This document shows positions 58,559 through 64,000 of a stretch of 64,000 nucleotides of DNA, one piece after another. Within the stretch, counting starts at the first letter, position 1. Each line of letters starts with the position of its first letter. The position numbers and the translations under genes were made by a program. The DNA lies in contig NZ_BIFS01000001.1 of NCBI RefSeq assembly GCF_003967555.1, forward strand, positions 1,054,001 to 1,118,000, given 5' to 3'. The notes beneath the pieces are model-generated. The model was given only the letters and a program-made list of their open reading frames with translations. It did no database searches and was not told the origin of the DNA. This DNA is from Dictyobacter kobayashii. Its GTDB lineage: Bacteria; Chloroflexota; Ktedonobacteria; Ktedonobacterales; Ktedonobacteraceae.

Positions 58559-59695
58559 CTACGAATCTTGTTTAAAAACCTCATCAAACTTATCTGCTAT
58601 GAGTTGCAGCATCGCATAATTCACATGACCATAGATACCCAACGTCGTTGTAATGTCTTCATGGCCTGCAAGTTCCTGCACTGAAAGAGGATCAATTTGC
58701 ATACCGACCAGGAGAGACAAAACACTATGCCGGAGATCATGTATTCTCATATGAGGCAGGCCAGCACTTTGCAATAGCTTGCTAAACATCTTCAAGATGT
58801 AACGAGGATTGAGGTAGTTACCTTCCAGGCCACAAATCACAAGATTCAGATCCACCCACTTCTTACCAACTTTAAGCCGTTGCTCCCTCTGGCTAACCCT
58901 GTGCGCTTTTAGCATGTTGATCACGAACAACGGCAGCAGAATATCACGGCGACTACGCTCTGTTTTCGGCTCATTCTCAACATAACCGTAACGTGCAATA
59001 AAATCAACAGTTCGCCGAACATGAAGCACACGACTATCAAGATCAACATCAGACCAGCGCAGCGCCAACAATTCGCCCCGACGCATACCAGTAGTCAAAG
59101 CCAGAGCTATGAACATCTCCAAACGTTCCCCACGAGCAGCCAGCATCAGAACACGAGCTTGTTCTAAATTCACAACTTGTTTCTCCTTTTTCCTAATACG
59201 AGGTGGTTTAACCACGCTTGTTACGTTGCGTGAAACCATGTTCCAACGCAAAGCATTATCAAGCGCGTTATGTAAAAGGCCGTGAACATTCTGTATAGTC
59301 TTAACAGACAAGCCTTTTTTCCCCATCTTGGTATATAAAGCTTGTATGTGTTGAGGCATCAATTTCTGTAGCTGATAGCCACCGAGAGCAGGCACAATGT
59401 AAGTGTTAATCAGCTTTTTGTACTTCACGTAGGTACTAATACGAACGGTAGGTTTTTGAACCTCTTCTAACCACTGTTGCAGGTAAGCATCAACCTTTAA
59501 ATTAGGACCGGTAGCAAGGGTTCCTTGCTCATCTTCCCGTTGAGCTTTGCGAAGCTTCACCAGCGTTTCTTGCTGAGTAGAACCATAGACAAAATGTCGC
59601 TTCCCATCCTCAGAGTAAAAGGCACCTTGCCATCTACCATCTTTACGTTGAGTAACGGTACCTTCACCATGACCGCGACGCCCTTTTTTCTTCAT
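58559..59695 (-). CDS. int: Tyrosine site-specific integrase
   Basis: 378 residues from the ATG at 59695 (MKKKGRRGHGEGTVTQR), which has GAGGTG six bases upstream; a GTG three codons earlier sits on that site. N-terminal arm-binding region (RKDGRWQGAFYSEDGKRHFV), SAM-like core-binding domain (DAYLQQWLEEVQKPTVRIST), then catalytic residues: R in TTGMRRGELLALRW, HxxR as HDLRH, H in ELAGHEDITTTLG and Y in GIYGHV. The beta-strand arm domain fits the direct repeats beside the attachment site. A terminator lies directly before its ribosome site. Confidence 0.94.
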   Translation of the reverse strand: MKKKGRRGHGEGTVTQRKDGRWQGAFYSEDGKRHFVYGSTQQETLVKLRKAQREDEQGTLATGPNLKVDAYLQQWLEEVQKPTVRISTYVKYKKLINTYIVPALGGYQLQKLMPQHIQALYTKMGKKGLSVKTIQNVHGLLHNALDNALRWNMVSRNVTSVVKPPRIRKKEKQVVNLEQARVLMLAARGERLEMFIALALTTGMRRGELLALRWSDVDLDSRVLHVRRTVDFIARYGYVENEPKTERSRRDILLPLFVINMLKAHRVSQREQRLKVGKKWVDLNLVICGLEGNYLNPRYILKMFSKLLQSAGLPHMRIHDLRHSVLSLLVGMQIDPLSVQELAGHEDITTTLGIYGHVNYAMLQLIADKFDEVFKQDS

Positions 59696-59710
59696 AAAAA
59701 ACACCTCAAA

Positions 59711-59745
59711 AAAAACAAGCCTCGTGCTTCATAGAGCAACGAGGC
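59711..59745 (-). terminator. Terminator between xis and int
   Basis: On the minus strand GCCTCGT and ACGAGGC (with GCT/AGC continuing past one bulge) form a stem followed by TTGTTTTTTTT; the int ribosome site begins at the end of that T-run. Confidence 0.8.
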
Positions 59746-59762
59746 AGAAAAACCAACAAAAA

Positions 59763-59969
59763 TTAAGCTGTTAATTCCTCATGAGATTTTAGCCATTCTT
59801 GCAAAGAGTCAGGATGAATACGGCGAACACCACGCAGGAGAATAGAAGGCAATCCTTCATGGTTAAGGTACTGGTACACGGTAGTACGACAAACCCCAAG
59901 CATAATAGCCACATCAGCCACGCTCAACAATACAGGCTGAGCAGTCGAAATCCTTTTACGACGAGCCAT
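59763..59969 (-). CDS. Excisionase-type helix-turn-helix protein
   Basis: 68 residues from the ATG at 59969 (MARRKRISTAQ). MerR-like/HTH_17 fold: LLSVADVAIMLGVCRTTVYQ with YLNHEGLPSILLRGVRRIHP and DSLQEWLKSH, the usual excisionase pattern. Overlaps the 3' end of the Rep gene's frame start region by its upstream sequence and has GGGGGTG nearby. Probably directs element excision with the integrase, and is separated from it by a terminator. Confidence 0.85.
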   Translation of the reverse strand: MARRKRISTAQPVLLSVADVAIMLGVCRTTVYQYLNHEGLPSILLRGVRRIHPDSLQEWLKSHEELTA

Positions 59970-59979
59970 TAAGCACCCC

Positions 59980-61785
59980 CTATGCAGACATATCAGGTTC
60001 AACAGAAGACGCATTTTTTAAGCGCAGAGCATTAAGCTCACGATCAATACTCAACCAATCATCCGCAGTCACATCAGCACCGTATAGCTGCATCTCTTGC
60101 TCATACTCAGCAGCCGTCAACAACCCAAAGGCTAGCCGTTTTTTGTTCACCTCCTCAACAAAGACGCGCCCCTTCTCTTTGTCATAGTGGTACGCCTTAC
60201 CAACAAACCAGATCATAGAAGAGAGCAAATCAACATACGTGCGACCAGGTACACGGCAGGTATGAGCCAAGTGCCCCGGCAGCTCGTCTAGTGGCATCAA
60301 GGCCACCGCCGTACGCAAATTGCCGAGCGCAGCCGCGACACATGCCTTCTGTTTTGCAATGCGCCGCTGTCGCTCAATCAATGTCGAACGCACTTCACGA
60401 AATGGCGAGGTAGAGAGATGATGAACCACATCTACCCGTTGCTCCTCAGAAAGCAAGGCAACCTGTTCAGCCGCCAATTCGCGCAAGACCTCAACAGGTT
60501 TCTCTTTCATCGACACAGTGACCGCATGTATCTCAGTAGACATCTTGCTGTACAACATCTTTTCAACAAAGGTTAGCAAGACGAACACCAGCACCCATCT
60601 ATGAAAAGTCGGAGGGATCAGCAACGCCAAAGCCAGAGCCACAATATCACTGTGCAGACGATCCACTTCTAACCACAAGGCATCATGCACCATCACGCCC
60701 TGTGCTTGTTCCATCACCTCCAGTGGTTTATCATGGACAACCAGATCCATCCTCAACGCCTGTTCTGTCGCCTCATCACACACAAGCCGTTCCTCAGAAG
60801 CATACGCCGACTGAATCACCTCCCATGCTGAATGTGTAGGATAACGAGAAACATTTTTAGAAGGTCGAGAATGATCTACATAGCGCAACCATTCCTCAGT
60901 GGCATATTTCCAGAGCAAATGAAATTGCTCAATCACCTCATAGGCTTCATTGAGATCAAAGCGTTGCAAAAACTTGCGCTTAAAGCGGAACTCAACCCGC
61001 CAGACCACGGACGTACCATCCCATCCATGCGCCTGCCAGATGGGATAGTACCATTCCTTCTTGCGCTTCTTGACCTCGGCCACCTTATTGTAGATCTGGC
61101 AGGAGATCTGTGAACCATGCGACCCAAAGTCAATCGTGGCAATCTTGCGATGATTAGACGTGATAAGCGGTTCAACAATGCCCTCTTCTCGTTGTTGCTG
61201 CACGAGCTGTTCAAGCTTTTCAATCTGCCCAGGTGACAGACTTTCACCTAACTCATCCTCTTCTGGCACTGTTGGACGCTCACGAATGCGCACCACACGA
61301 GACACAAAATCCTGATGAGGATTGACCTGTGAGAAATCAATACCAACCACATCAGCACACAAATGAATCTCAGACGCCTGTTTATGAAACTTTTCCCCAA
61401 GCAAACCCGCTAACATCTCCTCAACGGCGACAATGCAGGCTTCAGGACCAATCTTATTGAGGAGGATCGACGAGAAACGCGCCTGACAGAACACATGCCC
61501 TTGCAGTGTGCCATAGCCCATATCAAGTGTGATCTCATCAGTAAACAGCAGCCAGGAGAAGGTACCGGAGCCATGCGAACGGATAAAGAGCGTTCGTCCA
61601 TAGCACTCTAAATCTGTTGGCACAGGTGCATGTGCTTTTTTCGCTTCATCCTGATAAGCGTCAAGCAGTTCAATCACATGCAAAGGCAGCTCGTCACCTG
61701 TCGGAATATCTTGCTCATTGGCAAACTTCCAGTTCACCAGGAAGGTATCAGGACCGAAGTGGACAATTTTTTGCTCATCTGTCAT
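59980..61785 (-). CDS. Rep_trans-like replication initiator
   Basis: 601 residues. The region around 215-290, with IATIDFGSHGSQISCQIYNK and VVWRVEFRFKRKFLQ, is the replication initiation factor (Rep_trans) pattern: a Tyr-bearing nicking and joining domain of plasmids, phages and conjugative elements such as Tn916. The N-terminal part (TFSWLLFTDEITLDMGYG) fits the first strand set of the same domain. A long C-terminal helical region with no motif follows. Overlaps the small gene before it as ATGA. It should start rolling-circle replication of the excised element. Confidence 0.75.
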   Translation of the reverse strand: MTDEQKIVHFGPDTFLVNWKFANEQDIPTGDELPLHVIELLDAYQDEAKKAHAPVPTDLECYGRTLFIRSHGSGTFSWLLFTDEITLDMGYGTLQGHVFCQARFSSILLNKIGPEACIVAVEEMLAGLLGEKFHKQASEIHLCADVVGIDFSQVNPHQDFVSRVVRIRERPTVPEEDELGESLSPGQIEKLEQLVQQQREEGIVEPLITSNHRKIATIDFGSHGSQISCQIYNKVAEVKKRKKEWYYPIWQAHGWDGTSVVWRVEFRFKRKFLQRFDLNEAYEVIEQFHLLWKYATEEWLRYVDHSRPSKNVSRYPTHSAWEVIQSAYASEERLVCDEATEQALRMDLVVHDKPLEVMEQAQGVMVHDALWLEVDRLHSDIVALALALLIPPTFHRWVLVFVLLTFVEKMLYSKMSTEIHAVTVSMKEKPVEVLRELAAEQVALLSEEQRVDVVHHLSTSPFREVRSTLIERQRRIAKQKACVAAALGNLRTAVALMPLDELPGHLAHTCRVPGRTYVDLLSSMIWFVGKAYHYDKEKGRVFVEEVNKKRLAFGLLTAAEYEQEMQLYGADVTADDWLSIDRELNALRLKNASSVEPDMSA

Positions 61786-62024
61786 GATGCAACCACCTCC
61801 TCATGCAGTGTCAAACCGTTCTCCCACCGCTGGAACGTCCCATCAGGACAGCGAACCGCCACATACGACACATGCCGTATCCGACGTTTTGCCATAACAC
61901 GCAATGCAGCCACCAGAGCAGAAGGCACGGCAGACGCCCGAACCGACGCCACAATAGGGAAATCAGAGGAAGGCCAATAGCGCCAGAGCGCCACGTCATA
62001 GTCATACACGACATTTTTCTGCAT
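61782..62024 (-). CDS. Small element protein, unknown
   Basis: 80 residues from the ATG at 62024, which follows AAGGAGGTG, a perfect ribosome site. It begins MQKNVVYDYDVALWRYWPSS and has a basic middle (RVMAKRRIRHVSYVAV). The frame is open upstream to 62180, but with no ribosome site. No recognised domain. Translation is coupled to the Rep gene by ATGA overlap. Confidence 0.7.
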   Translation of the reverse strand: MQKNVVYDYDVALWRYWPSSDFPIVASVRASAVPSALVAALRVMAKRRIRHVSYVAVRCPDGTFQRWENGLTLHEEVVAS

Positions 62025-62097
62025 ACGCACCTCCTTGCAAGCATGAAGAGTCACAACGTCCCAAGGAAGAAAAAGAGCGAGGAAAAGACTGTAAATA

Positions 62098-62156
62098 GCA
62101 CACCACGTGTTACTAGTTTCGTGGTGTGCGGTGCTACCCACCCAGGCAGCACCGCA
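62098..62156. repeat. Two overlapping hairpins upstream of the Rep operon (origin candidate)
   Basis: Hairpin 1: GCACACCACG (62098-62107) with CGTGGTGTGC (62120-62129). Hairpin 2: TGCGGTGCT (62127-62135) with AGCACCGCA (62148-62156). They share the bases TGC, so they cannot both form fully. About 75 bases upstream of the small gene that leads the Rep operon. Confidence 0.75.
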
Positions 62157-62189
62157 GGAAGACAGACAGACACATGTCACTTCTATGTG

Positions 62190-62420
62190 TTATGGAAGTT
62201 GCCAGCTTGCCAAGAGATTGACGGAGCACTCAGGACCATACAGCGAGGCAGAAGAACTATCACGAACATAGTAATGGAGAGAACTATGGCAAGCTAGTGC
62301 AACGAATGCAAACGCCTTCACAATACTTACTGCCTGTTCCATAGAAAGAGCTACAGCAACAATACCCAGGCAGGTATTTGATGCTAGATCATATGCGACC
62401 ACAATATAAGGAGCGGACAT
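62190..62420 (-). CDS. Small element protein, unknown
   Basis: 76 residues. AGGAGG lies eight bases before the ATG at 62420. Begins MSAPYIVVAYDLASNTCLGI with a pattern of alternating hydrophobic residues, then an alanine- and serine-rich middle. No recognised domain and no clear membrane helix. Expressed on the minus strand like its neighbours. Confidence 0.65.
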   Translation of the reverse strand: MSAPYIVVAYDLASNTCLGIVAVALSMEQAVSIVKAFAFVALACHSSLHYYVRDSSSASLYGPECSVNLLASWQLP

Positions 62421-62499
62421 ATATTGTACCTCCTATGCCTGATAGGCCTCGACAGGAAATGAAAAGCACAACCCATAAGAGAAGGAAAGCGAGGGAGCA

Positions 62500-62955
62500 T
62501 TATACTGAAAGCAGGTAGGAGAGCGCAGATGAAAAGACCTCAGATGCTACCGGATTATGAATCTCACAGTGCTTTTGCAGCACCCATAAGGTATCCTTGA
62601 CCGCCTGATCATCTTTACGCCCATCACCGCACAGACCCGCAACAGTATAGTAGGCGTGTCCTTTGATCTGTGAATGTTGAGGATCAGTTTGATCTAGAAA
62701 CCAATTGCGGCACTGGTCCAAACTGAAGACCTGGAGATGTCTTCGCTTGAGAGCACCAACGCCATCAACAGAACAATCACCCAGAGCGATATGTGTCACT
62801 AACATGACATGACCACACTGACAGAACGATTCACTACAATACGTTTCAGCCACACGAATAACTTTGCGTCGTTGCTGAACACACTGGCATGACGGATCAG
62901 AACACACACACTCATAACGATAGTCAGTCGTAGGATTAAATGGCCGTAATCCCAT
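62500..62955 (-). CDS. Cysteine-rich element protein, unknown
   Basis: 151 residues from the ATG at 62955, with GAGGAGG seven bases upstream. The first third has seven cysteines and a histidine: YECVCSDPSCQCVQQRRKV, then CSESFCQCGHVML, suggesting one or two zinc sites. The C-terminal part is mixed and ends with a short hydrophobic helix (FSSALSYLLSV). I recognise no family. A zinc-binding DNA or RNA protein is possible. Confidence 0.6.
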   Translation of the reverse strand: MGLRPFNPTTDYRYECVCSDPSCQCVQQRRKVIRVAETYCSESFCQCGHVMLVTHIALGDCSVDGVGALKRRHLQVFSLDQCRNWFLDQTDPQHSQIKGHAYYTVAGLCGDGRKDDQAVKDTLWVLQKHCEIHNPVASEVFSSALSYLLSV

Positions 62956-62969
62956 CGTAGCGCCTCCTC

Positions 62970-63179
62970 TTACCATTCCTTGTATACAGCCAATGGATAG
63001 ACCCACTGAGCATCATCCAGACAACGCACAACCAACTGACCTCGAATGCTTCTTGCCTGCATAATACGAGCAAAGCCGCTATATTTTTGCCGCGAACAAT
63101 ACACACCACCGCCACGGCCTTTACAATTCTGATCAATAGCTTTATTGATTGCACGCACATCAAGAGCGACCTCTATCAC
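62970..63179 (-). CDS. Small element protein, unknown
   Basis: 69 residues from a GTG at 63179 with GGAGG six bases upstream; the frame is open to 63260 without a ribosome site. Begins VIEVALDVRAINKAIDQNCK and ends YPLAVYKEW, with two internal cysteines. Ends 14 bases before the cysteine-rich gene's start, so co-transcribed. No recognised domain. Confidence 0.6.
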   Translation of the reverse strand: MIEVALDVRAINKAIDQNCKGRGGGVYCSRQKYSGFARIMQARSIRGQLVVRCLDDAQWVYPLAVYKEW

Positions 63180-63258
63180 GGAACACCTCCAGGTATTTGA
63201 ACAGGAACGGGAGAGCCACCCCGCCCCGACGCCAACATATCTCGTGACTAGCGTCTCC

Positions 63259-63367
63259 ACCTTGACCCTCAGTGTTACGCACTACGTGCCGACGGTGCCA
63301 AGGTGATATACGCAGGACTGCAATCACTGGCACCGTCGCACTTCGAGCCTAACACTGGCATCAAGGT
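63259..63367. repeat. Long nested inverted repeat (origin or oriT candidate)
   Basis: Three nested perfect pairs: ACCTTGA (63259) with TCAAGGT (63361), AGTGTTA (63271) with TAACACT (63350), CGACGGTGCCA (63290) with TGGCACCGTCG (63328). They surround a 27-base loop, in a 414-base gap (63180-63593) that otherwise holds no gene, apart from short GGCGTGC-type repeats near 63530-63590. Confidence 0.8.
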
Positions 63368-63593
63368 AGTACGCTTGCTTCGCACCGTCACGGCGCGACA
63401 TTCGCGCACGTGTTCGTTTTGTGCCTCTGGAAGCCAGATAATGCCGCAGGATTTTTTCGCCTGCTTGCTTTTCTAGAACATACGTACTATCTTAACAGCA
63501 AAAAAAAGAAGGGAGAGGCACGCTTGCACGAGTGCAGGCGTGCCAGGTGCAGACATTCGGCGTGCCACCATCCGGCGTGCAGGCGTCCGGCGT

Positions 63594-64000
63594 TCAAGAA
63601 GCGCCGTTTGTTGCGCCACCCATCCAGCTTAACGCTCGTTTAACCATTGATGGTTCAGGTTGAGGCATCGGAGCTGGTGGAATGGTAATCGGTTGCGTGA
63701 CGCCAGTTGGAGCGACATTCGTTGTATATTGACCGTTGATATACGATGCTTGTGGAGCAATTGGAGGAACGCCGGGAGCGCGGAGCTGGTTCGGAGTTGG
63801 TGGAGCTGACAGGCCGGGATAGGACATGTTCGGGCTAATGCGCTTCACTTGTGTTGGCCCAGAAGCAGGAAGTTGTTCTGTGACCTTGGCAAACCCAAAG
63901 GTATAATCACCATTACGGGCAGCGTCAACGGCCTGTCGAGCATTGACACGCGCCATGTCTTTATACGAGTTTTGAATCTCCGCATCCTCGTTGGCTTCTT
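63594..64000 (-). CDS. Proline-rich C-terminal end of an element protein (runs off the window)
   Basis: The frame is open from the window edge to a stop at 63594, at least 135 residues. It begins within a helical region (EIQNSYKDMARVNARQAVDA) and passes to a Pro/Gln-rich tail (LSAPPTPNQLRAPGVPPIAP) ending SWMGGATNGAS. No membrane helix is seen in this part. Such tails are common on conjugation-system proteins, but nothing here proves it. Confidence 0.5.
   Translation of the reverse strand, partial: EANEDAEIQNSYKDMARVNARQAVDAARNGDYTFGFAKVTEQLPASGPTQVKRISPNMSYPGLSAPPTPNQLRAPGVPPIAPQASYINGQYTTNVAPTGVTQPITIPPAPMPQPEPSMVKRALSWMGGATNGAS

Larger units (their letters stand above)
57276..64000. mobile_element. 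Integrative element in ssrA (proximal part)
   Basis: All genes run on the minus strand toward ssrA: nuclease, integrase, excisionase, Rep-like initiator and small ORFs with strong ribosome sites. Unlike the backbone, none shows a frameshift, and the first 2.5 kb is richer in A+T. Integrase, excisionase and replication initiator together suggest a conjugative or mobilisable element with a circular replicating stage. The far end is not in the window. Confidence 0.8.

Noticed and set aside
57482..59695. Complete restriction-modification system
   Set aside because: The nuclease has no adjacent methyltransferase or specificity gene.
63410..63643. Plus-strand Cys/Arg/His-rich frame of 77 residues
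   Set aside because: It arises from GGCGTGC-type low-complexity repeats, runs against the element's gene direction and lacks a ribosome site.

Overview
The window reads as about 57 kb of chromosome followed by the proximal part of an integrated mobile element. The backbone suggests a Chloroflexota bacterium, most likely of the Ktedonobacteria type. The grounds are: a Pix/Pil-like chemosensory operon without flagellar genes, a DUF2079-type membrane protein, a moxR/DUF58/transglutaminase block, a diverged complex I module, and dispersed repeat/palindrome clusters. I could run no search, so the placement is inference.

Layout, backbone. 1-2.9 kb (minus): nuoB, a NuoI/NuoE-like fusion, nuoF and the start of a nuoG/hoxU-like gene. 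3.3-5.6 kb (plus): a Gfo/Idh/MocA oxidoreductase and leuB. 5.7-15.9 kb (minus): a chemosensory operon in the order PatA-like DUF4388 protein, CheY, CheY, CheW, MCP, giant hybrid CheA, small protein. 16.9-20.4 kb: an OmpR/KdpE-like regulator with a GAF/PAS histidine kinase. 20.9-26.1 kb: a PhoD-like phosphatase, then a CrtC/AttH-like lipoprotein coupled to an MMPL exporter. 26.3-26.5 kb: repeat cluster A. 26.7-33 kb: smpB, a VOC protein, an MFS transporter, two GNAT proteins and an ABC-2 exporter. 33.2-33.6 kb: a small unknown gene with its own strong promoter, palindromic operator and terminator. 34-38.8 kb: TgpA-like transglutaminase, DUF58 and MoxR. 39-42.3 kb: acylphosphatase, gatC, gatA and a D,D-carboxypeptidase. 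42.3-50.7 kb: a sugar-phosphate isomerase-like protein, a metallophosphoesterase, pth, a WYL regulator carrying repeat cluster B in its tail, and mfd. 50.7-56.7 kb (minus): an Ala/Pro-rich unknown, a DUF2079 protein, a family 2 glycosyltransferase and a glycerophosphodiester phosphodiesterase.

Layout, element. A complete tmRNA gene (ssrA, 56932-57298) marks the junction. Everything after it is a mobile element integrated at the tmRNA 3' end, with all genes pointing back at the tmRNA. In genomic order these are a putative defence nuclease (AbiJ-N-like plus DpnII/MboI-like PD-(D/E)XK), a tyrosine integrase, an excisionase, a Rep_trans-like replication initiator, several small unknown ORFs with strong ribosome binding sites, and two striking inverted-repeat blocks that could be origins. 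The far end lies outside the window.

Quality. At least 25, probably more than 30, single-base indels break genes that should be intact (nuoF, nuoB, cheW, cheY, pth, mfd, gatherings of them between 43 and 56 kb). Several fall in homopolymers of three to seven bases and restoring one base recovers the family sequence. I read these as sequencing or assembly errors, not decay, and annotate the genes across the breaks. The mobile element genes show none.

How the genes work together. Trans-translation is covered by smpB and ssrA; the element sits at the second of these without damaging it. The chemosensory operon probably controls type IV pilus or other surface behaviour. moxR/DUF58/transglutaminase, the D,D-carboxypeptidase, the MMPL/lipoprotein pair and the glycosyltransferase point to a well-furnished cell envelope.
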